Assembly (NCBI RefSeq): GCF_011440395.1
Contig: NZ_JAAOIX010000003.1
Location: forward strand, 372,001-436,000
Origin: Pseudomaricurvus alcaniphilus
GTDB taxonomy: Bacteria; Pseudomonadota; Gammaproteobacteria; Pseudomonadales; Cellvibrionaceae
Length of the DNA: 64,000 nt
Direction of reading: 5' to 3'
The notes under the pieces were generated by a model, which had not been told where the DNA came from, did no database searches, and saw only the letters and a program-made list of their open reading frames with translations. Shown here in pieces: positions 44,001-54,900 of this stretch (position 1 is the stretch's first letter; each line of letters starts with the position of its first letter). The position numbers and the translations under genes were made by a program.

Positions 44001-45104
44001 CTGAAGGACTCCGTCACCTTTCCCGACGGCTCCAAACAGGGCCTGATTTCAGTCACCCCTGTGAACGCATCCACCGTACCCATGGCGCCGCCCAATGGCA
44101 TGCAGCCGCAGTTTATTGTCACCATCCAGCCCACCGGCACCAAGTTCAATCCGCCAGCCCCCCTGACCCTGCCCAACGTCGACGGTCACATGCCCGGAGC
44201 TCAGGTGGAGATGTATTCTTATGATCACGATCTGGAGGAGTTTGTCTCGATTGGCCTGGGCACGGTCAGTGAGGACGGCTCATTGGTGGAATCCAATCCC
44301 GGTGTGGGCGTCGTTAAGGCCGGCTGGCACTGTGGCTCCCAGCCTGGCGGCCAGGGCTGCGCGCACAATTGCCCCGAGTGCGCCAGTTGCAATGCCCAGT
44401 GTAATTGTTTCTGGGACAACAGCCTGTCGCCAACATCCCTAACAGACACGCCCGGGGATTGCAAAAAGCCGGGGTGCAATAACGGCCCCAAACAGGTGCC
44501 TGACAATAGTGATATTTCCGCCGCAGACGCGAAATGTAAAATGTGTTCCGGTGGTTCATTGCAGAATAAGCCCAATGGAACGCCACCGGCGACACCGGCA
44601 GCATCGGCGGGTCCTGCGCCCCAGAACAGCAATGTGGTTACCGGGTGGTGGGGCAGGAACTCAGCCTTTGGTTACGATTTGGCGCTCAACTGTACCTCGC
44701 TGTGCGTTAACGGCGATGAAAAATTCGGTCTTGGAGGAGACATAACCCCCTCGGCCAGCTGGGTCGTGCAAATACGTACGGTGTTGCGAGACGTCGCCGG
44801 CTGTGCCAACCCGGGAGGGGCCAGAACCGCGCCGAATATTGCACGCACTACCACCCATGAACTGAAACACCGGGATTTTCTGATGGGTGTTATCAACAGC
44901 AATAAAGCGACCATTGGCACGGTGTATGATTCACAGGCAGCGTGCAATACAGCGAAAACCGCACTGACGACCAAAGTCCAAAACGAGTGGACGGCCATGG
45001 TTGCACAACAGGCGGCCCACACGGACTTTGCCGGTGAGGCTAAATACTCAACCTATTGTGTAGGGGGTAACCCCACTGAACAGGCTAATGGTACGACCTA
45101 TTAA
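41094..45104 (+). CDS. Scaffold exoprotein A with MopE repeats and an HEXXH-containing C-terminal tip
   Basis: 1336 residues from the ATG at 41094 (another ATG at 41103; the in-frame ATG at 41049 precedes the signal peptide needlessly). Signal peptide 1-26 ends in AYA. Domain order: a conserved N-domain beginning EILPGQLEVVSS (27-~125), seven MopE-like repeats with CDD and DENCDG motifs (~128-440), two Ig-like segments (~443-615), Big-1-like domains (~620-850), a carboxypeptidase-regulatory-like domain (~853-945), a ZU5-like domain (~950-1075), and a hinge starting GWHCG with CPECASCNAQCNC. The last ~230 residues are unlike the paralogues and carry HELKH (1255-1259), a zinc-peptidase motif reminiscent of DUF922-type domains. 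Probably a surface or secreted protein with an effector tip; catalysis unproven. Paralogues lie at 56429 and 61631. Confidence 0.87.
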   Translation: MQLMNSTFKYCWIVIVALLGFTPAYAEILPGQLEVVSSKRLSFTDYEYVYRLNVSNTGGDVSNLKAKVSAPTSNPVMLDDTLEFADIAAGGSGASLDTFSIRLNRRQANSLEQLAYSFTFDEDTGAVDADDDGYNSDEDCNDNDPDINPGADEIPGNNVDENCDGVVEDPGQDADGDGFDADVDCDDSNADINPDADEITGNAVDENCDGVAEDVDGDGFTVAANDCNDNNAAVNPGVDEIIDNGVDDNCDGVIDTGVSDFDDQDMDGDTYSIDVDCDDTNPDINPGADEVGGNSVDENCDGVADDIDGDGFSVAQNDCDDANADINPNATEITGNTIDENCDGVADDIDGDGFTIAQNDCDDSDAQINPAAEEIVANDVDENCDGFIDSGEVLAADLDGDGFTVEDGDCDDSDAAINPDAESIANNGIDENCDGSDPLEAEAITVRITSPKSLITVGASPLTITGTVSDLDAALTVNGVAVTADSEGAFSASVSLQEGHNSVVARAVKDGMQVTDSIAVSLDLTEPYVTIESHTEGQKVYSDAITVTGLINDIVRGTVEESQASVTVNGIQAAISNRSYAVKNVSLTEGNNTIEVVGVDQVGNMATLQRTVNYVVPLGRRLEIVGGQDQTATINTVLEDPLAVKVLDDAGDPVADARVVFRVIQGSGVVAAGSATEGRAVVVTSDDEGMAETAFKVGVRVGSSNQKVRAQVVGYDTLAVFNASTTGNIGNKISINSGNNQRGAVGQVLPEAFVVSVTDDGANVVEGARVLFEVANGGGELSGVGAAQFGKQFQATTDSDGRATAEYKLGYLSGLDAQRVTATLLDAPLDDQGNTVLINAGFSATGFVPADPGDTSISGVVLDNQDAPVPGVTVRVEGTERQGITDEQGRFLIDEAPVGPVHLIADGSTATQEGEFPSLSYNIVTISGVDNPLPAPIYIVKLNTDGAVLAGPETVELTLSSYPGFKLEILKDSVTFPDGSKQGLISVTPVNASTVPMAPPNGMQPQFIVTIQPTGTKFNPPAPLTLPNVDGHMPGAQVEMYSYDHDLEEFVSIGLGTVSEDGSLVESNPGVGVVKAGWHCGSQPGGQGCAHNCPECASCNAQCNCFWDNSLSPTSLTDTPGDCKKPGCNNGPKQVPDNSDISAADAKCKMCSGGSLQNKPNGTPPATPAASAGPAPQNSNVVTGWWGRNSAFGYDLALNCTSLCVNGDEKFGLGGDITPSASWVVQIRTVLRDVAGCANPGGARTAPNIARTTTHELKHRDFLMGVINSNKATIGTVYDSQAACNTAKTALTTKVQNEWTAMVAQQAAHTDFAGEAKYSTYCVGGNPTEQANGTTY

Positions 45105-45119
45105 AGCAGGTATCGATTT

Positions 45120-45815
45120 ATGAGATTTTTAAGCTTTTTGTTTGCACTTAATTTATTGATGTTTTCAGGAGTTGACGTGATAGCTGAAGAAGAGCTTATT
45201 TGTTCAGAGGAAGGTAATTGCGAATTAAGCCTGCAGCAGAAGGTCAAGTTGAGCTATGCAGATGCCTTTCTGGTAGTCAGCGGTTCGTTTGAAAAAACGT
45301 CCAATGCCAAGCTGGAGAAGTTCGCGGATGATTCTGCGTTTATGGATGTCGTTTTCAAAGTTGATCGCTATCTTAAGGGGGCTGCTCAGGCTACCAGCTT
45401 TAATTTCAAACTGCCTGTTTACACCCGCGATATACAGTCCAACGGCAAGGAGAGTAAATTGCTGGTAAGCGGGAACTACACCAGCACACTTAGGTATCTC
45501 GAAAAGCTTGAGCAGCAATTGGAGTCAGGTGACATCGCTAAAAATGATTACCAGAAAAAACTTGATGCCTACAGAAGCAAGTTGGAGGTGTCTGACGAGC
45601 AGGTACTGAAGGGCGCGTTTATTGTCCCGGTGAGACCTGGCGGACTGGATTATTCGCACCGGGTTGCGGACGTACCTGTTGACTATTCAAGGAAGTATAT
45701 CTTGTTCATTTACACTGGTTTGCCAGCGTTTGATAACAAGTTTTTGATGTCGTCGAATCTCGATCTTTATCCGCAAGAGGGTCGAGCTGACCTGGACCGG
45801 TTATTGGCCATGTAG
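45120..45815 (+). CDS. Small exported protein following the zincin-tipped scaffold protein
   Basis: 231 residues, 15 bases after the preceding stop. Signal peptide MRFLSFLFALNLLMFSGVDVIA is likely; the mature protein starts near EEELICSEEGNC. The strand pattern YADAFLVVSGSF, then DVVFKVDRYLKG, then a late KYILFIYTGL is similar in outline to the small protein at 3509 that precedes the matrixin gene. In between is a helical, Lys/Glu-rich segment (~130-160). No family is firmly recognised. Its place next to a zincin-like tip makes an inhibitor, immunity-like or chaperone role a reasonable hypothesis, but nothing in the sequence proves it. Confidence 0.75.
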   Translation: MRFLSFLFALNLLMFSGVDVIAEEELICSEEGNCELSLQQKVKLSYADAFLVVSGSFEKTSNAKLEKFADDSAFMDVVFKVDRYLKGAAQATSFNFKLPVYTRDIQSNGKESKLLVSGNYTSTLRYLEKLEQQLESGDIAKNDYQKKLDAYRSKLEVSDEQVLKGAFIVPVRPGGLDYSHRVADVPVDYSRKYILFIYTGLPAFDNKFLMSSNLDLYPQEGRADLDRLLAM

Positions 45816-45931
45816 ACGGCAGTGAATGATAGCTAGTGCCGCTGATGAGGTCAGTTTTACCAGAATTTATTGAGTAGTTATTGACGTAAGTTGCCATGCA
45901 GCAGCGCTAGTAGAGACAAGGTGGAAGCTCA

Positions 45932-48900
45932 ATGAACATCACTAATCGATCTGTCATTAGAGAAATTACAAAATGTTTTGCGATGCTGGTTATTGCAGTT
46001 TCCGCTCATGCTCAGCTGGATGAAAATTGTGTCATCAACATTCTCAATCGCACCATCCAGGTATCGGCTGGCGGCGGTTGGTCAATACCCAATATTCCCT
46101 CAACCCAGGGGGCCGTGCGGGCACGGGCAACCTGTTCCGAAGAAGATGGCAGTACCATATCCGGCCAAAGCGGCTACTTTACTATACTCAATAACGGCAT
46201 TACCCAGGTCGGCGAAATCGAGTTTGCCGGTGTTGACCCCATTCCCTCACAGCTGGATTTTACCCCCTCTACACCCATTTTATTCGACACTATTGGTGCC
46301 ACTGAACAACTGGAGGTTACCGCCACCTATCCCGATGGTTCCACCGCTGACGTCACTTCATCCAGTATGGGCACCAATTATTTCTCCACCAATTCCGCCG
46401 TGGTATCGGTCAATGCGGAAGGCCTGATTACAGTTCGCGCCAATGGCCTCGCCTTGATCAGCGCGCGTAAAGACGGCGTGCTGGCCATGCGCACGGTGCA
46501 GGTCAACACCGGTGGCGACCTCGACGGTGACGGCCTGCCGGATGACTATGAAACCGCCAATGGCCTGAACCCCAACGATGAGATCGATGCGATTGAGGAC
46601 CAGGACGGTGACGGGCTCACCGCGCTGGAAGAATTTAACCTCGGTACCAACCCCCGTGTTGCCGATACCGATGGCGATGGTATTAATGACGGCGAGGAAG
46701 TCGTCGCCGGGGCGGACGGTTTTATCACCAACCCCCTGCTGGCCGACAGCGATGGCGATGGTCTTTCCGATGGTGTTGAAATTGCCGTAGGTTCCGACCC
46801 CAATGACAGTGCCGATACCAACCTGGAGGCGGCGCTGGTATCGCTGCGCTCCGTGCCCGCCAATGTGGTAATGACCTTCAATGGCATCGATAGCGAGGTG
46901 AGCACTCAACTGTCTATTCTGGGGCTGTTGATCGATGGCTCGGAGGTGGATCTCACGGAAACGGTCACCTACAGTTCCGATGATGTTACCGTGGCCAGTT
47001 TTGGCCTGGTCAAGGGTGAAGTGTTTGGCGGGTTGCCGGGTGACGCCGTGGTTAGCGCCTCTATCGGCAGCAAGTCGGTGGATATCAATGTCACCGTGCG
47101 CGCCTTCGAGGCGGTTGCCCTGTCGGCGGTGGATATCCCCGGCTACGCCAATAATGTGGATATCAGTGGTGACTACGCCTTTGTCGCCGCCGGCGCCGAA
47201 GGACTGCAGGTGGTTGACGTCTCTGACCGGACTGCACCGGAAGTGGTGGCGGCTCTGGATACCGATGGCACCGCGATTGATATCAAAGTGGTGGGAGATT
47301 TTGTCTACCTGGCCGATGGTGAGGCGGGGCTGAAGATTATCAATGTGGCCGATCCGCTGGCGCCGTTCCTGCTCGGTTCGCTCGATACTGCCGGGGTAAC
47401 CCAGGATCTGGCGGTGCAGCTCAATTACGCATTTCTCGCCAACGGCAGTGCCGGTATTGAAGTGGTGGATATATCGGATGCGGCCAGCCCGTCCTCGGTC
47501 GCTACTCTCGAAGGCCTGGGGTCTGTGCTGGGTATCGCCGTAGAGCAGGAGCTGATGGCCATAGTGGCAGGTTCCTCACTGATCGCTATCGATATCAGCG
47601 ACCCGACCAGCCCGATTCGACTTGGCAGCGTTAATATTGGTGCGGTCAAGGACCTGGCATTGGGTAATGGCTACGCCCATGTGGCGGCCTACAGCCAGGG
47701 TTACCGGGTGGTTGATCTGAGCGAGCCGATGCTGCCGCGTATTACTGGCGGCGACAGCAGCATCGCGCCGCGGGATGTGGCCCTGACCCGCAACTTCGCC
47801 TTCTACGCCGAGCAGCTGTTCCCCAATGTGGTGGCGTTTATCAATATCTTTGACCCGGAAGCTCCCGTCTTCCAGGGCACAATCAACCTGTCGCCGTTTG
47901 GTGATTACGCCGGCACCGGTATCGCCCTCGATGCCAGCTACGCCTATATCACTGAAGAGAGTTTTGTGGTCAGCCAGGACTACAAGGCGACCGGTAATAC
48001 CAAGCTGTTTATCGCCCAGTACCGCGACATCAATGATAATAACGGCGTTCCGCCAACGATTTCTATTACCAATCCGGCGGATGGCTCGGTGGTGGTGGAA
48101 GGCAGAAAACTGGTGATCACAGCCGATGCAGAGGATGACATCGCGGTGGCCAGCGTCAGCTTTTTCGTCAATGACAACCTGGTCTTTACCGACACCTCTT
48201 CGCCTTATCAGGCCGTTATTACCGTTCCTGCCCCGGGAGAGGCCGATTTGGTGCTTGGCGCATCGGCCATCGATTTAGGCGGTAATGTTACCTTTGCAGC
48301 GGATGTCAGTGTCGAGATCCAGCCGGATGCGGACGGCGACGGGCTCGGCGACGATGAAGAGGTGAATACCTGGAACACCGATCCGCTGGATCCCGACTCT
48401 GACGACGACGGCTTGCTGGACGGGGTCGAAATTCGCCTCGGTACTGACCCCAACGATACCGATTCCGACGACGATGGCATCGATGACCAGACCGAAGTCA
48501 ACAACGGTACCGACCCGCTGAACCCGGATGTCACACCACCGCTGGTTGACTCCTCGACACCGGATGACGGCGCAACGGATGTGCCGGAAAACTCCAGTAT
48601 CAGTGTCGTGTTTAATGAACCGCTGCAGCCCAAGTCCATTACCAGTCAGTCGCTGCGTATCATTCCTGAGGGCAGCACCACGCCGCTGGCGGGTTCACTG
48701 CAGCTGGTTTCGGGCAACACCGAACTGTTATTCGTGCCGACCAATATCATGGCGGACTTTACCTTGCATACGGTTTCTATTGCCGGGGTCAGGGACCGGG
48801 CCGGGAACCCGATTGTCGCGGTAGAGCGCACCTTTACCACCGGTAACTTTGTCGATACTGTGCGCCCCAGTGTGGTTGATATCAGCCCTACCAGCAATGC

Positions 48901-51900
48901 AACTGATGTGGCTCTCAACAGTGTTATCGACGTGATAATGAGCGAGCCGATTATTCCCGAGACTGTCACCGAGAACTCGTTCTACGTGATCGATCGCTCC
49001 ACCAATCTTCGTTTTGAGGGGGTGCGTTCAGTCGCGGACGATAAGACCAGTATCTCGTTTGTGCCCAATTCGCCCTTCCTGGTTGGGCGCCAGTACCAGG
49101 TGGTGTTGACCACCGATATCCAGGATTTGTTCGGGCTGGCGTTAAATGGCACGTCTCGTTTCTTTACCACCTCGTTTGCTTCCGACGGTACGGCGCCCCA
49201 GGTAGAGTCTGCATCCGTCGTTGCCAATATGCAGAATGTACCTACCAATGCGCTGCTCAATGTGCGGTTTACTGAAGTTATCAGCGCGCTCTATGTAAAC
49301 CAGATCAAGCTGCTGGACGGTAACGGTGCCGAAGTGGCGGTAACCCGGACATTGAACAACGACAAGAGAACGGTATCCCTCGACCCGGTAGCCATGCTGG
49401 AGGCCGACAGTAATTACACCTTTGTCATCGACGGGGTAAGGGATTTAAGCGGTAACCTGTTGCCCAACCCGGTGTCTATTGATTTTGTCACCGGCAGTGA
49501 GTCGGACACCGAGACCGGGGGTATCAGCCATTGGAGTTTCGCCAATAATGCCGTGTTGCCCCTGAATACACGCCTGGAAGTCAAACTCAGCGAGCGTATC
49601 GACCCCACCAGCATCAACACCGATGCCAATACCGGGCAGGCGACTTTTGTTCTCTACAGCAACACCCAGAATCGATTTATTCGCGGTCAGGGGCTACTTG
49701 ATAGCGATCGCCGCAACCTGCGGTTCGAGCCTGCTGAGGCCCTGCAGTGGGGGCACAACTATCGGCTTTACGTGACCTACAACACCTATCTGTTCGATCT
49801 TGCTGGCAATCGTATTAACGGCACCAGCTTTGGTTTTACTGCCAGTAACATTGAAGACACGGTGGCGCCCAGTGTGCAGCAAACCAGTTTTGCCGATGGC
49901 ACCACGGATGTAGCGGTGAACAGCAATATTTTGTTTAGCGTGGACGAACCCCTCAGTGACAGCTGCCTGGATAAAGTGATTCTCAGCAGTGGCGGTGTGC
50001 CAGTGCCTGCTGCTGTGACGCTGGCTTCGGATCGGCGCACATTAACGGTCAATCCGAACGAAGACCTGGCCATCAGCAGCGAGTATGAGCTGGTGCTGAA
50101 TGGTCTCTGCGATTACGCCGGCAATTCATTGAGCACTACCTTGCTCGGCTTTACTACCTCCTCATCCTCTGCCGCCGACACCGCGGGACCGACGGTACAG
50201 AGTATTTCCCCTGTCTCCAATGCCACTCTGGTGGGTGTGGATACACAAATTGTCATCACTTACAGTGAACCGTTGAGTCCGTTTACCCGGCCGCCGGTCT
50301 ACGTCAATAACGGTACTGTTCTGGTGCCTGGCAGCTATGAGATTGCCAGCAATGTGCTGACCTTTACCCCCACCGAGCCGCTGCTCGGCAGCACCCAGTA
50401 CCGGACCGATGCCGATGCCTACGACCTGGCAGGAAATTTCCGCAACAATGGTAATTACTATTTCACCACCGAGGAGCTGGAAGACGCTACTGCGCCGGTG
50501 GTGCAGGCCATCGCGCCGGAAACCAACGCGGTTGACGTGAGCCCTGCCAATAACGTTGTGCTGACCTTTAGCGAGGCTATGGCCACCAACACCATCAACA
50601 ACAGCAATATCGTGTTCTACGCCAATGGCGATATTATTATCCCCTCGGTGTTCCGTGCTGCGGACGGCAGGGAAGTGACTCTCTCCGCCACTCTGCCCTG
50701 GAACAGCGTGGTGAGTGTGGTGGTGACCGATCGGGTTACCGACCTGCGCGGCAATCCGATTGCGCCCTATGTCAGTTCGTTTACGACCTCGGTGTTGAAC
50801 ACCGACGGTGTTCGTCCCCGTGTCTCCCGAACCCTGCCAGTCAGTGGTACTTCCGGTAGGTCAGGCTTACGGGAAGTGGTGATGTACATTGACGAGCCGT
50901 TGGCTGCTGATAGTGTGCCAGCTGCCTTCCATATCGCCGAGAACGGTGTTCTGGTGGATGATCAGGGCAGTCTGGAAGTCTTGGGGGATGGTCGCACTGT
51001 GCGCTTTACCAAGAATACCCCGTTTGCTGAAGGCGCCTTGGTGCAAATGTACCTCAGTGATTTGGCCACCGATACCGCCAATAATCCACTGAGCAATTTC
51101 AGTGCCTTCTTTAATATGCGCACTACTAGCGACGGGATTGGTACGCGGCCGACTACTTTAGTGCATGCACCTTTCTGGGGCGAAACCGGGGTGTCTCTCA
51201 ATCCAGTACTTTATGTACTTTGGTCCGAGCCGCTGGACTCCGCCTCTCTGACGGACAGCAATGTCTTTTTGGCCAAGGATTACAGTGGTCCACGCGTTCC
51301 GATTACCGTAGAACTGAATAGCCAGCCAGTCGATATAGGTTCCCAGACAGCAGTGCCCGGCCAATTGATGATTGTAACTCCACAGGAGTTGCTGGAGTTG
51401 CCCGTCGCTCCCGCCACAAGTCAGATCTATTACCTGCGCCTGCAGGCCGGTATTACCGATACTGATGGCGATACCCTTGGGTTTGAGCGCGCTCCTTACT
51501 TCTATACTGGCGAGAATTCAGTGGAGGATAATCGCAGCCCGGTGGTACTTGCATTGAGTCCACCCGATGGTGAAACTGGTGTAGGCACCAACCCTTATTT
51601 TGCAGTCCGCTACGATGAGCCTGTAGTCAACCTTGTGTTCGACACGGAGACACTTGCGAATTCGCAGTTCAGTGAGGATAACCGTGTGTTGCGTTACCAG
51701 CGTTACGGGACCTTACCTGCGGACACCGAGGTTATGGAAACCCTGCCTCCGGTTGGCGACCAAAGCGGCAATGCGGTGGCTGCCACCAGCACGACCTTTA
51801 CCACATCCAGTGGCCCGGACCTGGCCAATGGCTCGGTGGTTAGCATTTCCGTCGCCAGCGGCGCCACCGATGTGCCTCGCAATGCGACCCTGGTGCGTGA

Positions 51901-54900
51901 GTTCGATGAACCCATCGATCCTGTCAGTGTCACTGAGAGTGGCGTTTACCTCTACGATACAATTACCGGCTTGCGCGTGCCGGCCACCATCGACCTCAGT
52001 GCCGATGGCAAGCGGCTGATCATGGTACCGGTCAGTAGTTTGCCCGTTGGTCGCGGCCACAACTGGTATGCCTTTAGCTTACGTGACTTGAGCGGCAACC
52101 CGATGTCGGGGTCGAGTTACTTCTTCGTCACCGGTTTCGAGGCAGACAACATCGCACCGCAGATGGAAGTGGCCACCTTGTTCGACGGCCAGACCGAGGT
52201 GCCCACCAATGTGCGGCTGCGGGCGCGCTTTGACGAGCCATTGAGTCCGTTGCACCTGGCCGGTGTGGAGCTGCGCAACGGGCTAGGCGAGCCGGTCTTG
52301 GCCAGCGTCAGTCTCAGTGGTGATCGGCGCACCATCAGCCTGGTGCCGACACAATTGCTGCGGCCGGCCAGTGATTACACTCTCTCCATTGTTGATATTG
52401 AAGACATTAGTGGCAATGTGCTGGCGGCGCCTATCAGTATTGGTTTCACTACTGGCGCTTCTATCGATAACCTGCGCGGTAGTGTTTTGAATTTCAGTTT
52501 TGCCAACAATGCTGATGTGCCACTCAATGCTGTGCTGGAAGTTGAACTAAGCGAGCGCATCGATCCCACCTCCGTGAGTACCGCCACCAATGTGGCCAGC
52601 CTCACACTGTACAGCAACACCCAGGGTCGCTTTATGCAGGGCCAGGGCGTATTGGCTGCGGATGGCCGCCACTTGCGTTTCGAGTTGGATGAGGCTTTGT
52701 CGGCGGGTCATACCTACCGCCTGTATGTAACTTACAATGTCAATCTGTTTGATTTGGCTGGCAACATTATCAATGGCAATAGCCGTCAATTCAGCGTCGT
52801 CGATGTGACCGATAATTCGGCGCCCCAGGTGGAGCTGACCAGCATTGCCGATGGTGCCGTTGATGTGGCCGTCAATAGCAGGGTGTTGTTCCGGGTCGAT
52901 GAGCCCCTGAGCGACAGCTGCCTGAATGATATTATCTTGACTGGTGGTGGCGCGACGGTGGATATCTCCATAGCGCTGGCCAATGATCGCCGCACTCTGA
53001 CCGTAGATCCGTTGACCGACCTGGCAACCAGCACTGCCTACAGCCTTGAGCTGAACGGGTTGTGTGATTACGCGGGCAACACTTTGACCACCACGCTGCT
53101 GGGCTTTACCACCTCGTCGTCGTCAGCCCTCGATACAACAGGCCCCACGCTGCAGACTATAGACCCGGGCGCCAACTCCACCAATGTGTCAGTGGATACT
53201 GCGATAACCATCACTTACAGCGAGCCCCTCAGCGTGTTCACCAGGCCGGTGGTCTACGCCAACAGCACTGGTGTGCAGGTGCCGGGTAGCTACAGTATCA
53301 ATGTCAATGAGCTGACCTTTACCCCGGCTGAGCCATTGCTGGGCGGTACCCAGTACCGCACTGATGCCGATGCCTACGACCTGGCCGGCAATTTCCGCAA
53401 CAACGGCAATTACTATTTCACCACTGAGGCGCTGGCCGATGCCACTGCGCCCACCGTGACTGCGATAGCACCGGAAAGCAATGCCGTGGATGTCAGCCCA
53501 GCGTCCAGTGTGGTGTTGAGCTTCAGTGAAGCCATGACGCCCAATTCCGTCAGTAACAGTAATATTTTGTTCTACGCCAACGGCGGCATCATTACCCCGT
53601 CGGTATTCCGCTCTGCCGACGGTCGCGAGGCGACTTTATCCGCTAACCTGCCCTCCAACAGTGTCGTCAGTGTCGTGGTTACCGACCGGGTTACCGACCT
53701 GAGTGGCAATCCGATGGCACCTTTTGTCAGCTCCTTTACCACGTCGGCGCTGAATACCGATGGGTCAAGGCCGCGCGTTTCCAGGGCGCTGCCAGTTAAC
53801 GGCTCGTCCGGTTGGCTGGGGTTGAGGGAGGTGGTGCTGTACACCGATGAGCCGCTGGATGTGGCAAGTGTCGAGGCCGCATTCCATATTTCTGAAAACG
53901 GCGAGCTGGTGGACGACCAGGGCACCCTGGAAGTGTTGGGCGATGGTCGTACTGTGCGCTTCACCAAGGATGAGCCTTTTGCCGAGGGTGCCCTGGTGCA
54001 AGTGTTCCTCAGCGACCTGGCTACTGACATCGCCCACAACCCGCTGAACAACTACAGTGCCTACTTCTTTATGGGTACTACCAGTGACGGCGTGGGTGTG
54101 CGTCCGACCACTTTGGTGCATTCACCCGTATTGGGTGCAACCGGCGTGTCCTTGAATCCTGCCCTGCAGATACTGTGGTCAGAGCCGCTGGATGCCTCCT
54201 CGCTCGATGACACCACGGTGTTCCTGGAGAAAGGTTTTAACGGCCCTCGCGTTCCAGTCACCATTGAATTAAATGACCAGCCGGGCGATATTGGCTATGA
54301 AACCGTGCCGGGTCAAATAATGACCGTAGTACCCCAGGAGTTACTGGAGCTGCCGGTAGAACCAGCGACGCAGCAGATCTACTACTTGCGCTTGCAGGCA
54401 GGCATTACGGACACCGATGGCGATACCCAGGGCTTCGAGCGTGCCCCGTACTTCTATACCGGACTCAACTCAGTGGAGGATGATCGAGCTCCGGTGGTCA
54501 TTGCCCTGAGCCCGCCGGACGCTGAATCCGACGTCGGCACCAATCCACACTATGCGGTGCGCTTTGATGAAACCATCAGCACCCTCGTGTACGACGACGC
54601 CAGCCTGATTGGACTGCAATTTAGTTCAAACGAGAACAACCAGGTGATACGCTATCAGCGTACTGGTACCTTGCTGGCCAGCAGTGAGGTGACCGAAACG
54701 GTGCCGCCCACTTCGGATCTCAGCGGTAACCAGGCCGCCGAGACCAGCACCACCTTTAACACCGGCACCGGACCGGATCTTGCGGGTGGTGCGGTGGTGT
54801 CTATTTCGGTAGCGGCCAGCGCCACCGATGTGCCGCGCAATCCGATTTTGGTGCGGGAGTTCAATGAGCCACTCGACCCGGTCAGTGTGACCGAGAGTGG

